Source: Gammaproteobacteria bacterium | GTDB lineage: Bacteria > Pseudomonadota > Gammaproteobacteria > Arenicellales > Poriferihabitantaceae | NCBI GenBank assembly: GCA_026709505.1 | Contig: JAPOSW010000072.1 | Coordinates: 1-64,000, forward strand | DNA: 64,000 nt | Reading direction: 5' to 3' | Shown here: positions 45,681 to 55,560 of the stretch, one piece after another | Numbering within the stretch: the stretch's first letter is position 1 | Layout: each line of letters starts with the position of its first letter | Made by a program: the position numbers and the translations under genes | The notes under the pieces: model-generated | What the model was told of the DNA's origin: nothing | The model's input: the letters and a program-made list of their open reading frames with translations, nothing else | Database searches by the model: none

Positions 45681-46805
45681 TTGAATCCCTCCGCAAGACT
45701 GCTGGTTAACGAACGGGCAAATTCCGTGCATCGTAATGATCTTGCTCTGCCATTTTCATGCGATCCACAGCAAGTTCTGGATTTCCTGTCACACTGCCCC
45801 AGACATCAACCGACACCGCTCCTTGACTCTAGGTACATGGCCTTGCAAGGCAGTCTCGAGCACGTCTGGATCAAGGATGAATCAAGCCGAATGAGACTTG
45901 GCAGCTTCAAGGCGCTGGGGGGAATCTACGCCGTTGCCCGTATTCTTCAAAATGCAGCTGCATCCAGTCTGGGCCGAACCATTGCTTCAGATGAACTGAT
46001 AGATCCAGAGATTAAAAAGCTCGCGTCAAAGATCAGATTTGTGACTGCAAGCTCCGGAAACCATGGTATATCTGTTGCGACCGGGGCAAATCTGTTCGGC
46101 GCACAAGCGACCATTGTCCTCTCTCGTACTGTGCCGAAAGAATTTGTGGATCGCCTGAAGCAAGTACCCTGCTCTGTCATACGGCACGGGGAGGACTATG
46201 AACAGAGCGTTGCACATGCGATCGAATTATCTAGGAAGCCTGGACGAATTCTGCTTGCCGATGGCTCCTGGGAGGGGTACATGGACTTGCCTGGATTGGT
46301 CATGGAAGGCTATTCCGTCATCCCCGAAGAATGCATGAACCACTTCCTTGCAGAAGATAGCTGGCCCACACTCATTTTCCTGCAGGCGGGCGTAGGCGGG
46401 TTTGCGGCTTCTTTTGCCGCGCATGTTCGAGCGTATTGGCCTGTCCAGCCCACCATCATCATAATCGAGCCCGAAACTGCACCATGTCTGATGGAAAGCG
46501 TTCGCCGGGGAAGATTGACAACTGTTGGCGGATCGATTTCGGTAATGGGGCGATTGGACTGCAAGCAGGCATCACTAATTGCGTTCAATACTCTCACTGA
46601 AGTGGCTGATGGATTCATGGTGATATCCGATGATGAGTCGAGGCTTGGCCGACAATCCGTTCGAAATGCAGGCATTGAAACCACCGAATCAGGAGCGGCT
46701 GGGCTTGCAGGACTATTGATTGCATTATCCTGTCCTGACACCGCAACAAAGATTGGACTTGACACAGACAGTCGATGTCTCGCGGTAGTATCTGAACGAG
46801 AATAG
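45681..46805 (+). CDS. Diaminopropionate ammonia-lyase-like PLP enzyme
   Basis: 374 residues with TTG as the only good start after an upstream stop. The PLP lysine lies in RLGSFKALGGIYAVAR near residue 76, the asparagine loop in VTASSGNHGISVATGANLFG, and QAGVGGFAASFAAHVRAYWP is the phosphate-binding region; LPGLVMEGYSVIPEE is typical of DpaL (YgeX) proteins. The fold-type II family also includes threonine dehydratases. It would deaminate 2,3-diaminopropionate or D-serine-like substrates to pyruvate and ammonia. Slightly shorter than DpaL (about 400); N-terminus uncertain. Confidence 0.82.
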   Translation: MNPSARLLVNERANSVHRNDLALPFSCDPQQVLDFLSHCPRHQPTPLLDSRYMALQGSLEHVWIKDESSRMRLGSFKALGGIYAVARILQNAAASSLGRTIASDELIDPEIKKLASKIRFVTASSGNHGISVATGANLFGAQATIVLSRTVPKEFVDRLKQVPCSVIRHGEDYEQSVAHAIELSRKPGRILLADGSWEGYMDLPGLVMEGYSVIPEECMNHFLAEDSWPTLIFLQAGVGGFAASFAAHVRAYWPVQPTIIIIEPETAPCLMESVRRGRLTTVGGSISVMGRLDCKQASLIAFNTLTEVADGFMVISDDESRLGRQSVRNAGIETTESGAAGLAGLLIALSCPDTATKIGLDTDSRCLAVVSERE

Positions 46806-47086
46806 ATACTTACGTCCAAAATGTCTTGAACAGAAGCAAGCTCAAGCCTCAAGCATTCCTCCTCCCGATCACTGGAATGCGAGCGGTGTTTATACGATAG
46901 CGGGGGCTGGAACAAAAATTCGACCTTCGGGAATCAGGACAACATCAAAATGCCCCATATCCAGTGCATATGGCATGTTTCACCAGCAACACCGGGGGGA
47001 CAAGCGGCAATTTCAATGATGGGTTGCGATCCACTCCCTGCCAGTCGACCAATTGGGAGGCTTGATTTGCCAGATGAATATCACAA
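46806..47086. other. Convergent intergenic region with a possible coding remnant
   Basis: 281 bases between convergent genes. On the minus strand a 28-codon frame (46883-46969) reads MPYALDMGHFDVVLIPEGRI then stops; it looks protein-like but I cannot assign it. No terminator hairpin was identified with confidence. Confidence 0.3.
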
Positions 47087-48091
47087 TCACGGAATCAGAA
47101 TTGTTGCCCCCTGGGTTTCGCCACTTTCAAGGCCTTTATGTGCAATTACCGCATCCCGCAAAGGATATTCATAATTGATATTGGAGCGAATTGTCCGATT
47201 CTTGATTGCCTCAAATACGCTGCTGGCCGCATTTTCAAGGTCTTCGCGCTTGGCAACATAGTGCATGATTGCAGGACGGGTAATGAATAATGATCCACGA
47301 TGCCCAAGATCCTGGATAATGTCTATCGGTTCTGGAGGCCCTGAGACATGACCATAGGCAACACATGTCCCCATCGGACGCAGACAGTCAAGCGATTGCA
47401 TGATGGTGTCCTTTCCAATTGACTCATAAACCACGGTCGCCCCCTCCCCTTGCGTGACTTCAAGAACAACATCAACAAAACTCTGCCTGCGACGAACCAC
47501 CGGGTAATCACAACCCGATTCAGCGGCAACTTCTGCTTTCTGTTCAGTACTGACAGTGCCAACAACGATGGCACCAAGCGCTTTTGCCCATTGGCAAAGG
47601 AGCAGCCCCATACCCCCAGCAGCCGCATGTACGACAATAATGTCGTTTTCCTTGACTGCATATGTGCGGTGAAGCAGGTAATGCGCCGTCATGCCCTTCA
47701 TGATGAGCGAAGCCACTTCGCGATCTTCTAGCCATTCCGGCAGATGAAGCAGCCTGTCGGCCGGATAGTTTCTGATCTCGCTGTAACTGCCCAGTGGAGG
47801 TATGCCATAGGCAACCCGGTCTCCAGCCTTGAAATTGAAAACGTCCTTGCCGACATCCTCAACAATGCCCACGCCTTCAAAGCCAATGACAACTGGACAA
47901 GGGGGTACTTTCCAGGGGTGGGAAATGCCTGCACGATGATAGGCATCGGCAAAATTAACCCCGATGGCCGTGTGTCGCAATCTCACTTCATGAGGCTGAA
48001 CACCCGGAACTGGCCACTGCTGCCATCGCATGGCTTCAGGAGTACCTAGTTCATGGATCACCTGTGCATGACTGCTCTCGGGCTGAGACAT
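47087..48091 (-). CDS. NADPH:quinone reductase (zinc-free MDR family, Qor-like)
   Basis: 334 residues. The N-terminal GroES-like domain has AIGVNFADAYHRAGIS and PPCPVVIGFEGVGIVEDVG; the Rossmann motif is VVHAAAGGMGLLLCQWAKALGA. No catalytic zinc Cys residues are seen, as in quinone reductases (QorA/CryZ). Catalyses NADPH-dependent one- or two-electron reduction of quinones or enones. Starts divergently from nothing; lies beyond the dipeptide ABC operon on the same strand, 60 bases after its stop. Confidence 0.86.
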   Translation of the reverse strand: MSQPESSHAQVIHELGTPEAMRWQQWPVPGVQPHEVRLRHTAIGVNFADAYHRAGISHPWKVPPCPVVIGFEGVGIVEDVGKDVFNFKAGDRVAYGIPPLGSYSEIRNYPADRLLHLPEWLEDREVASLIMKGMTAHYLLHRTYAVKENDIIVVHAAAGGMGLLLCQWAKALGAIVVGTVSTEQKAEVAAESGCDYPVVRRRQSFVDVVLEVTQGEGATVVYESIGKDTIMQSLDCLRPMGTCVAYGHVSGPPEPIDIIQDLGHRGSLFITRPAIMHYVAKREDLENAASSVFEAIKNRTIRSNINYEYPLRDAVIAHKGLESGETQGATILIP

Positions 48092-48151
48092 TAAGCAGGG
48101 ATCAAGCAGTAATTTTTCAGGAATCTTGTCTGACCAAAATGCGGATGGCGG

Positions 48152-50029
48152 TCAGACTAGTGCTTCATCAGCATTTTGACTTGCCAACGCCTTCTGCACC
48201 TCAAACTCCACTGCTTCAAGTTCTTCGATAGTCCGGTGACAGGTAATCTGATGCCCTGAACTCAAGTCGCGAACAGGAGGGTTCTGCTTCTCACAGGCCC
48301 CCTCTATGCCTATTGGACAGCGATTGAAAAATGGACAGCCAACTGAAGTAATCTCGACATCCTTGGCAATCCCGACCGACATTTCCCTTTTCTGCATGGT
48401 GTCTTCGAGCCAGCCCAGTCGCAGCTCTGGTACAGAACTGATCAGGAGTCGGGTATAGGGATGATATGGCGGAGTCAACACTTCATCGGTTGGACCTTGC
48501 TCGACAACGCGGCCGGCATAGAGCACCACAATCTCGTCTGCAAATGATGCAACGGTAGATAGGTCATGACTTATAAAAACGAAGGAGACGCCCGTCTTGT
48601 CGCGCAATGCGGTAAGAAGCTTGATCACGTTTGCGCCAACGATTGAATCAAGTGCCGAAGTCACTTCATCGCACAGCATGACTTCCGGGTTGGCCGCCAG
48701 CGAACGGGCCATGTTGACGCGCTGCTTCTGGCCACCCGACAATTCCATCGGATAGCGCGATGCAAAATCTGCCGGCAGCTCAACCATCTCCAGAATCTCC
48801 ACTACTTTGGCATGTTTCTGTTTGCCCTTCAGACCATGGTAGAACTCAAGCGGCCGACCGATGATATCGCCGATGACCTGTTTGGGGTTCAAGGCGGTAT
48901 CAGCCATCTGGAATACAAACTGAATCTTCTGTAACTCTTCAAGCTTTCTGTTTCGAAGATCGCCATCGAGTTCTACGGCATCCAGTTCGACCGTGCCACG
49001 GGCCTGAGGCAAGAGCCCCGCCATGACACGCGCCAGAGTTGATTTACCGCATCCTGATTCACCAATGACGCCAACCACATGACCGTTCTTTACCGATACA
49101 TTGACATCCCGCAGAATCGGAATCTTGGGCTCTCCATTGACTATGCCTCCGTAACCTGCCGTCATGTCCGTAATTCTGATCGCCGGAATTTCTCTTTCGT
49201 GTTCGACTCCTACTGAACTCCCAAGCCCTGCCTGAGGTTTTGGACGCACGGCCGCCATCAGACGCTGGGTATAGACATGACCCGGATTGTTGATGATTTC
49301 ATCTGCATTGCCCTGTTCCATGACTTCGCCACCGTAAAGCACCACAATGTAGTCGGCAATCTGGGCAACCACTGCAAGATCGTGGGTTACATAGATCGCC
49401 GCTGAATTCTCTTCGTGGATAACCTTCTTGAATGCCTTGAGCACCTCAATCTGCGTTGTGACATCAAGTGCCGTGGTTGGTTCATCGAGCACCATAAGAT
49501 CCGGTTTGCCGCAAAGCGCCATGGCAGCCATCAATCGCTGCAGCTGTCCACCTGATACCTGATGCGGATACCGAAAACCGATTCGTTCCGGATCGGGCAG
49601 CTCCAGTGCGTGATATAACTCTACTGCACGTTTATCCGCTTCGTTTTGCGAAAGCAGTCCATGCAAAACAGCGGATTCAGTGACTTGCTCGCCAATGGTA
49701 ATCGCCGGATTGAATGTCGCGGCAGCACTTTGCGCCAGATAGGCAACCTTTGATCCACGAATCTCCCGAGTCCGCAAGGGTTCAGCCTTGAGCATGTCTT
49801 CACCATCAACCAGCAATTCGCCTCCCGCAAAGTAAAGTCCGGGCTTGGTATAAGCCAAGGAGGCTAGGGAGATGGTCGTTTTACCGGAACCAGATTCGCC
49901 AATCAGCGCAACCACTTCTCCCTTGTGAATGTCGAACGACACCCCTTTGACAATCGGAATGACATCCCCATCGTCATTTTTTGCATTGATCTTGAGATCC
50001 TTGACTTCGACAAGCTTTTCTTTCTGCAT
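48152..50029 (-). CDS. Fused dipeptide/oligopeptide ABC transporter ATPase (DppD-DppF)
   Basis: 625 residues with two complete ABC domains. The first has Walker A ALIGESGSGKTT, signature VSGGQLQRLM and LMVLDEPTTALD; the second has GVIGESGCGKSTLARVMAGL, LSGGQKQRVNM and VMLCDEVTSALD. The C-terminus holds the oligopeptide-transporter cysteine motif GCPFFNRCPIGIEGACE. The start MQKEKLVEV at 50029 lies four bases after the permease stop. Both ATPases of a heterodimeric importer are thus on one chain. The substrate may be a peptide, nickel or an opine-like compound. Confidence 0.9.
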   Translation of the reverse strand: MQKEKLVEVKDLKINAKNDDGDVIPIVKGVSFDIHKGEVVALIGESGSGKTTISLASLAYTKPGLYFAGGELLVDGEDMLKAEPLRTREIRGSKVAYLAQSAAATFNPAITIGEQVTESAVLHGLLSQNEADKRAVELYHALELPDPERIGFRYPHQVSGGQLQRLMAAMALCGKPDLMVLDEPTTALDVTTQIEVLKAFKKVIHEENSAAIYVTHDLAVVAQIADYIVVLYGGEVMEQGNADEIINNPGHVYTQRLMAAVRPKPQAGLGSSVGVEHEREIPAIRITDMTAGYGGIVNGEPKIPILRDVNVSVKNGHVVGVIGESGCGKSTLARVMAGLLPQARGTVELDAVELDGDLRNRKLEELQKIQFVFQMADTALNPKQVIGDIIGRPLEFYHGLKGKQKHAKVVEILEMVELPADFASRYPMELSGGQKQRVNMARSLAANPEVMLCDEVTSALDSIVGANVIKLLTALRDKTGVSFVFISHDLSTVASFADEIVVLYAGRVVEQGPTDEVLTPPYHPYTRLLISSVPELRLGWLEDTMQKREMSVGIAKDVEITSVGCPFFNRCPIGIEGACEKQNPPVRDLSSGHQITCHRTIEELEAVEFEVQKALASQNADEALV

Positions 50030-50033
50030 CGGC

Positions 50034-50972
50034 CTATACCATCTTTGAGGCCAGACTGCCGCCAGACTTGGCTGAAATATCGTCGACAATCAAGTTGATC
50101 GGAATGGTGAAAGTGGCTATTGCCAAAGCCGGCCAGATGGCCGCATAGGAACCGTATGGAAGACCCTGCAGATTCTCGCGCACCATGCTTCCCCAGTCAG
50201 CTGCAGGCGGCTGGACACCGAGACCCAGAAAGCTCAATGAGGAAATAAACAGCACCACAAAAACGAGCCGCAATCCAAAATCAGTCGCTAGCGGCATGGC
50301 GGCATTGGGCAGTACTTCAGATCGAATTACCCACCAGACACCCTCGCCTCGTGCCTTGGCTGCTTCCACGAAATCCTGCACCATGATGTCCTGGCCCAAT
50401 GCCCGGGCAATTCGGAATACGCTCGATGCATAAATTATGGAGGCCGTGCCAACCAGAACGGGTATTGAGGAACCAAGCCAGGCTATGGCAATCAGACCGA
50501 GCATGATCGTGGGCAAAGACAGTATTGCGTCGTTGACCCGGCTGATGCCCATGTCAATCCACCCCCCCTTAACCGCGGCCAGAATGCCGAGAGTTATGCC
50601 AATGAGGTAGGCCAGAAGGGTAGAAGCCAGAGATATGCCGATCGTGTTGCGGGCACCGTAAATGACGCGTGACAGGGTATCCCGCCCCAGATAGTCAGTT
50701 CCCAGATAAAAGGTTCCGTATTCATTGGTATGGTAGCCCATAAAGCCATCATCGCCATCTATATCCATTTCATGAAATGGTGCAATAGAAGGACCGATCA
50801 GGCATATAACCAGCCAGAGTGCAACTATGGCCGCGGAAGCCTTGCCCAGCCAGGATAGCCTGACGCGACGCTTCGGGGGTGCCGTAGGCAGCTCGTCGAC
50901 CGCATCGATTTCAGCCAAGATGTCTTTCTCCGGCATGCTTGATTCTTCGGCTAGTTCTGGATTTTCGGTCAT
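50034..50972 (-). CDS. dppC: Dipeptide-type ABC transporter permease (DppC)
   Basis: 312 residues with an N-terminal cytoplasmic extension of about 40 residues, six membrane helices and the EAA loop EAAKARGEGVWWVIRSEVLPNAAMPL. The GTDYLGRDTLSRVIYGARNT segment is the DppC hallmark. It pairs with the DppB-like protein encoded just upstream (12 bases) and the fused ATPase downstream. Confidence 0.9.
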   Translation of the reverse strand: MTENPELAEESSMPEKDILAEIDAVDELPTAPPKRRVRLSWLGKASAAIVALWLVICLIGPSIAPFHEMDIDGDDGFMGYHTNEYGTFYLGTDYLGRDTLSRVIYGARNTIGISLASTLLAYLIGITLGILAAVKGGWIDMGISRVNDAILSLPTIMLGLIAIAWLGSSIPVLVGTASIIYASSVFRIARALGQDIMVQDFVEAAKARGEGVWWVIRSEVLPNAAMPLATDFGLRLVFVVLFISSLSFLGLGVQPPAADWGSMVRENLQGLPYGSYAAIWPALAIATFTIPINLIVDDISAKSGGSLASKMV

Positions 50973-50984
50973 TGTTCAGCTGTA

Positions 50985-51935
50985 TTACTTCGGATTGCGA
51001 AGCCGGGGATTGGACATGATGGAAGCAACATCCGCCATGAGGATCAATATCACGTAGGCACCGCAGAAAATCATTGCACAGGCCTGCACCAGAGGCAAAT
51101 CCCGAGTCTGGACGCCATCGATCATCAGCTTTGCCAGTCCCGGATACGAGAATATTGTCTCTACCACAACGACACCGCTAACCAGATAAGCCAGATTCAG
51201 GGCAATGACATTGACGATCGGGCCAATCGCATTGAAGAAGGCATGGCGCAGGATAATGCGACGACGAGGCACGCCCTTCAGGATTGCCATCTCGATATAG
51301 GGGGAACTCATGACATTCAGAATTCCAGCACGGGTCATCCTGATCATCTGCGCCGAGACAACGATTACCAGAGTGATCAGCGGCATCGCCATGGCTTTGA
51401 AAAATTCCAGAAATGTTTCATCTCCGGTCAAATACGTGGTTGCCGGCAGCCAGTGAAGTTCAACCGCCAGAATCAGGACCAGAATTGTCGCAATGAAGAA
51501 TTCAGGAACAGAGATCAGGCTCAGCGTCCCAAAGGTAACAATTCGGTCCAGCAGTGCACCTGGATGCATGGCCGCCCACAGTCCCAGTGCAATTGAAATC
51601 GGAATGGATATTGCCGCAACCAGTCCGGACATTACCATGGTATTCCCCAGTCTTCCGGAAATCAGGCTTTCTATCGTTGCCCCGCCGGCTTTGGAGATGC
51701 CAAGATCTCCTGTAGCCATGTTGCCGAGCCACTGAAAGTACCGGACATATCCTGGCTGATCCATCCCCAGTTCCTTGCGCAGGGCAGCGAGCGTTTCAGG
51801 GGTGGCACTTTGCCCCAGGATGATTTGTGCGACATCACCGGGCAAAACGCTGGTCATCAGAAAAACAATGATGGAAACCACGACCAGGGTAGCGAACCCG
51901 ATCGCAATCCTGCGAAGCACCATTTTCTTCATCAT
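50985..51935 (-). CDS. dppB: Dipeptide-type ABC transporter permease (DppB)
   Basis: 316 residues. MVLRRIAIGFATLVVVSIIVFLMTSVLPGD is the typical first helix; LGMDQPGYVRYFQWLGNMATGDLG and the EAA loop YIEMAILKGVPRRRIILRHAFFNAIGPI follow, and the C-terminal VETIFSYPGLAKLM. It is first in the minus-strand unit dppB-dppC-dppDF. No binding-protein gene precedes it; the 261 bases up to lspA contain no recognisable gene. Confidence 0.9.
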   Translation of the reverse strand: MMKKMVLRRIAIGFATLVVVSIIVFLMTSVLPGDVAQIILGQSATPETLAALRKELGMDQPGYVRYFQWLGNMATGDLGISKAGGATIESLISGRLGNTMVMSGLVAAISIPISIALGLWAAMHPGALLDRIVTFGTLSLISVPEFFIATILVLILAVELHWLPATTYLTGDETFLEFFKAMAMPLITLVIVVSAQMIRMTRAGILNVMSSPYIEMAILKGVPRRRIILRHAFFNAIGPIVNVIALNLAYLVSGVVVVETIFSYPGLAKLMIDGVQTRDLPLVQACAMIFCGAYVILILMADVASIMSNPRLRNPK

Positions 51936-52196
51936 GGCCTGTTATCCTTTTCCAGTTAGTCTTTTCATCTTGACACTTCAAACGCACCTGCACAGCATGA
52001 CGTTCCAAAATGTCGAGTGCTTCAGTAAATTGACGGGGTTTATGGATCATTATGCCACAACGGGAGCGATTTCACAAACATGGTCTGCCTGAGCAGTCAC
52101 AATTCACCTGCATTCTCTCGGCTGCCGGCAAATTTGCGCAAATTTTGAGCAATGATGGAGAAGTCAAGTACCGACCATTCGGTCATTGGTTCCCGA

Positions 52197-52685
52197 TTAC
52201 TGGCTCTCGCCGTCATTATGGAAGAATGCGTGAATCAAGTAGAGGATGACGCCGAATGTGATCGCAATGTCTGCGATATTGAAGGCTGGAAAATACCAGT
52301 CCCGGTAATGCAGGTTAATGAAGTCCACGACATATTGATGCCGTATGCGGTCAATCAGGTTGCCGATTCCGCCGGCCAGTATCAGAGCCAACCCCAATGA
52401 CAGAAATCTTGCCGTATCCGGAACACGCCATAGCCAAACCAGGATAATCGAGATGACGATGACCGCAATGCCGATAAACAGGTAAAGCTGAAATCCTCCT
52501 GCCCCATGCAGAAAACCAAATGCGGCTCCGGTGTTGTAGACCAGAAACCACTGCAGGACGGGCAATACTTCAATTGGCGGCTTGCCCGACAAATGTGCAA
52601 TCGCAAGATTCTTCAGCGATTGATCAACAGCGATGATCAGCACCGCCAGAAACAGATATCCAAGATAGCGGGTTATATGACTCAC
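52197..52685 (-). CDS. lspA: Lipoprotein signal peptidase LspA
   Basis: 162 residues with four membrane helices. The catalytic aspartates lie in GGIGNLIDRIRHQYVVDFINLHY and WYFPAFNIADIAITFGV, both canonical. It removes signal peptides from diacylglyceryl-modified prolipoproteins at the periplasmic face of the inner membrane. It lies seven bases after the ribF stop; in most gammaproteobacteria ileS sits between these two genes, so the junction is unusual. Confidence 0.95.
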   Translation of the reverse strand: MSHITRYLGYLFLAVLIIAVDQSLKNLAIAHLSGKPPIEVLPVLQWFLVYNTGAAFGFLHGAGGFQLYLFIGIAVIVISIILVWLWRVPDTARFLSLGLALILAGGIGNLIDRIRHQYVVDFINLHYRDWYFPAFNIADIAITFGVILYLIHAFFHNDGESQ

Positions 52686-52692
52686 AACACCA

Positions 52693-53616
52693 TCATCCGG
52701 ATTTGTGAATCAGTTGGGCAGTTTTGCAGTCTTCAGCAATCTGTTGCTTCAGCGCATCAAATGAGTCAAAACGCTGCTCATCACGTATCTTCTGGATAAA
52801 TTCGACACGCACGCGCCGGCCGTAAACTTCCTGACTGAAGTCAAATAAGTGAACCTCCAGCAAAATCCTTTCGCCATCGACCGTTGGCCTTGCGCCCAGA
52901 TTCGCCACTCCTTCATGCATTTGCGCATCGATATCTACCCTTACGGCAAACACGCCAAACATTGGCGGTTTGTGCATGAATGGAAGATTCAGGGTCGGAA
53001 AACCCCATCTGCGCCCCCTTTGATCGCCATGCTGTACTCGCCCAATTATCTCATATCGACGTCCGAGCAATCGTTCGGCCAGTTTAAGATCACCGTCATT
53101 GAGTGCTTGCCGGATCCGGGTACTGCTGATTCGTCCTCCCGCCTCTTCAACTGTTGTGCACCGCGTTAGCTCGAAACCATGATCGAGGCCAAATGATTTC
53201 AGCATTGCGTAATCGCCCCTTCGCCGTGAACCGAATCTGAAGTCATGGCCTGCCATGAGAAAGCGAGTGTTCAAGCCTTCAACAATGTATTCGAGAATGA
53301 AGTCCTCAGCAGAGGTTTGGGCAAGAGACCTGTTGAATGGCAGCGCGATCAGCGTATCAATGCCCGAATCCTTGAGATAAAGATATCTTGTAGTCAGAGA
53401 AGTCAGTCTAGGAGCAGCCTCTTCTGCCCGGAAATACTCCTGGGGGGTTGGAAAAAACGTCATCAAAATAGCGGGCAGACCCATTTTTCTCGAGCGTTCA
53501 ACAAGACCACGGACAACCTCCCGATGGCCACGATGTACGCCGTCAAAGTTGCCGATTGTCAGCACACAGCCCATTTCTGGTTTACCACATGCCTGTATTG
53601 ACCTTGCCAGTTTCAT
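52693..53616 (-). CDS. ribF: Bifunctional riboflavin kinase / FAD synthetase RibF
   Basis: 307 residues. The N-terminal nucleotidyltransferase domain has LTIGNFDGVHRGHREVVRG and FSSTRIRQAL-like ISSTRIRQALNDGDL; the C-terminal flavokinase domain has GRVQHGDQRGRRWGFPTLNL. It phosphorylates riboflavin to FMN and adenylates it to FAD. Its ATG overlaps the murJ stop by four bases, the usual murJ-ribF coupling. Confidence 0.95.
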   Translation of the reverse strand: MKLARSIQACGKPEMGCVLTIGNFDGVHRGHREVVRGLVERSRKMGLPAILMTFFPTPQEYFRAEEAAPRLTSLTTRYLYLKDSGIDTLIALPFNRSLAQTSAEDFILEYIVEGLNTRFLMAGHDFRFGSRRRGDYAMLKSFGLDHGFELTRCTTVEEAGGRISSTRIRQALNDGDLKLAERLLGRRYEIIGRVQHGDQRGRRWGFPTLNLPFMHKPPMFGVFAVRVDIDAQMHEGVANLGARPTVDGERILLEVHLFDFSQEVYGRRVRVEFIQKIRDEQRFDSFDALKQQIAEDCKTAQLIHKSG

Positions 53617-55181
53617 GATTCATTCGTCTCGGGCATCGTCAGCTGGCGAGGTCGCAGGCCAGATAAAAGCAGGGCCAGAATATAGATAATTCCAGCCACT
53701 AAGATCAATCCCAGCAATCGCATTGCTCGATCAGCAATTGAAAGTTCAATCCACAGTCCTGTGTTACCCCTGAACAGCCAGAGGAAAATGCCCATCAGCA
53801 GGCAAGCCACGATGCACCTGCACAAGAACACAAGCCAGCCCGGCTCCGGCCTGTACAGTTTCTTGCGCCTGAGCAGAAGAAAAAGCCAAGCCGAATTAAA
53901 AAACATTGAAAGTGAAGTGGCAAGCGCCAGCCCAACATGTTTCAAGGGCATCACCAGAATCAGGCAGAAAACAATATTCAGTCCCATTGCATACATCGCA
54001 ACCTTGACCGGGGTTCGGGTATCCTCATGTGCAAAGAAACCAGCAGCATGAACCTTGACCATCACTATGGCCGGCATTCCCACAGAGAATGCAATCAGGC
54101 CCAAGGCGGTCATTCGAACCCCGTTGGTCGTGAACCCTCCATGATAGAAAATCGTTGCAACCAGCGCTTCAGCCAGCATGACGAGACCGATCATGGCTGG
54201 AATGCAAATCAGCACCACCCAGCGACTGGCCCAGTCAAGACTGCTTGAAAAGGCATTTCCGCTCGTTGCATGACGAATTCTAGACAGATGCGGCAATATT
54301 ACTGTAGACAATGCAATTCCAAACACGCCAACCGGAAATTCCATTAGCCGGTCCGCATAATACAGCCAGGAAATGCTGCCGGTTACCAGAAATGAAGCGA
54401 GGATAGTGTTAATGAACACGCTGACTTGAGCAACCGAAACACCATAGATGGCAGGAATGATCAACTTGCCGACTTTCTTCACTCCATCCAGTCCCGCCTT
54501 GTCTTCGGGCTTTGCGACGACTCTTGGACGAATGGTGAGACCTTCACGGCGAATGAAGGGGACTTGAAAAGCCAGTTGAACAACACCCGCTGCCACAACG
54601 CCAACCGCTAGGGCACTGGGTGAACTCGATACCCGGGGAACCAGGAGTACTGCAGCGCCAATCAGACAGAGATTCAATAAAATCGGCGTCGCAGCGGGGG
54701 CGGCAAATCGACCGCAGGTATTGAGCATTCCGGCGGCTACAGCAACCAGAGAAATAAAAAACAGATACGGAAACGTGATACGGGTTGCCGAGACTGCTGC
54801 ATTGAATTTCTCGGGATCATCCAGAAATCCTGCAGCCACAATCGAGACCAGTAGTGGCGCACCCGCCACTCCAATTGCCGATATAGCCAGCAGCAGCAAT
54901 CCAAAACGACCCAGCATCAGCTGCAGGAAGGACGAAACATCTTCCCGGGTGCGATGCATTCGATAATCAGTGAAGACTGGGACAAACGCTGCAGACAGAG
55001 CGCCTTCCCCCAAAATGCGCCTGAAGAAATTAGGGATACGGAAAGCCACAAAAAACACATCGGCTGCGGCCTTGTCACCCAGAATGCTGGCAAAAATGAT
55101 ATCCCGGATCAATCCTGTAATGCGAGACAACAGGGTCATCAAGCCTACTGTCGATACGGACTTGATTATCTTGGATGACAT
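53613..55181 (-). CDS. murJ: Lipid II flippase MurJ
   Basis: 522 residues from MSSKIIKSVSTVGLMTLLSRITGLIRD at 55181, with 14 predicted membrane segments; FFRRILGEGALSAAFVPVF is the conserved charged cavity region. It flips lipid II across the inner membrane for peptidoglycan synthesis. Divergent from rpsT as in other gammaproteobacteria. Confidence 0.95.
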   Translation of the reverse strand: MSSKIIKSVSTVGLMTLLSRITGLIRDIIFASILGDKAAADVFFVAFRIPNFFRRILGEGALSAAFVPVFTDYRMHRTREDVSSFLQLMLGRFGLLLLAISAIGVAGAPLLVSIVAAGFLDDPEKFNAAVSATRITFPYLFFISLVAVAAGMLNTCGRFAAPAATPILLNLCLIGAAVLLVPRVSSSPSALAVGVVAAGVVQLAFQVPFIRREGLTIRPRVVAKPEDKAGLDGVKKVGKLIIPAIYGVSVAQVSVFINTILASFLVTGSISWLYYADRLMEFPVGVFGIALSTVILPHLSRIRHATSGNAFSSSLDWASRWVVLICIPAMIGLVMLAEALVATIFYHGGFTTNGVRMTALGLIAFSVGMPAIVMVKVHAAGFFAHEDTRTPVKVAMYAMGLNIVFCLILVMPLKHVGLALATSLSMFFNSAWLFLLLRRKKLYRPEPGWLVFLCRCIVACLLMGIFLWLFRGNTGLWIELSIADRAMRLLGLILVAGIIYILALLLSGLRPRQLTMPETNES

Positions 55182-55213
55182 CCGGAAACCAGCGGCAGCA
55201 AAAGATTTCGCGC

Positions 55214-55242
55214 TTGACAAATACCCTGAAATCGGGGATATT
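55214..55242 (+). promoter_or_regulatory. Probable sigma-70 promoter of rpsT
   Basis: TTGACA at 55214-55219, a 17-base spacer and GATATT at 55237-55242 precede rpsT by about 42 bases. The -35 is perfect and the -10 matches four of six positions. It lies just upstream of the divergent murJ gene. Confidence 0.6.
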
Positions 55243-55283
55243 CCGTCTCCCGATAAATTGACCGACCTTTTGAGGACGATCCC

Positions 55284-55550
55284 TTGGCCAATTCACCCCA
55301 AGCAAGAAAGCGAGCCCGGCAAAATGCCAGGCAACGCGAACACAATGTGAGCCAGCGTTCTGCGTTGCGTTCATCGATCAAGAAGCTTCTGAAGATCATG
55401 GATTCCGGTGATCGAGGGGCCTCTGAACAGGCATACCGTGAGACAGTTTCCAAAATTGACGGTTCTACATCCAAGGGCCTGCACCATCGGAATCGCGCAT
55501 CGCGATTAAAATCCAGGCTCAATAATCGACTTCGTGCTCTGAGCGCCTGA
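55284..55550 (+). CDS. rpsT: Small ribosomal subunit protein bS20
   Basis: 88 residues, the usual length, beginning MANSPQARKRARQNARQRE and ending HHRNRASRLKSRLNNRLRAL. The start codon is TTG at 55284, with GAGGA seven bases upstream; E. coli rpsT also starts with UUG, which is linked to its feedback control by S20. It binds 16S rRNA. Converges with proB, leaving ten bases between the genes. Confidence 0.95.
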   Translation: MANSPQARKRARQNARQREHNVSQRSALRSSIKKLLKIMDSGDRGASEQAYRETVSKIDGSTSKGLHHRNRASRLKSRLNNRLRALSA

Positions 55551-55560
55551 ACATTCCAGC

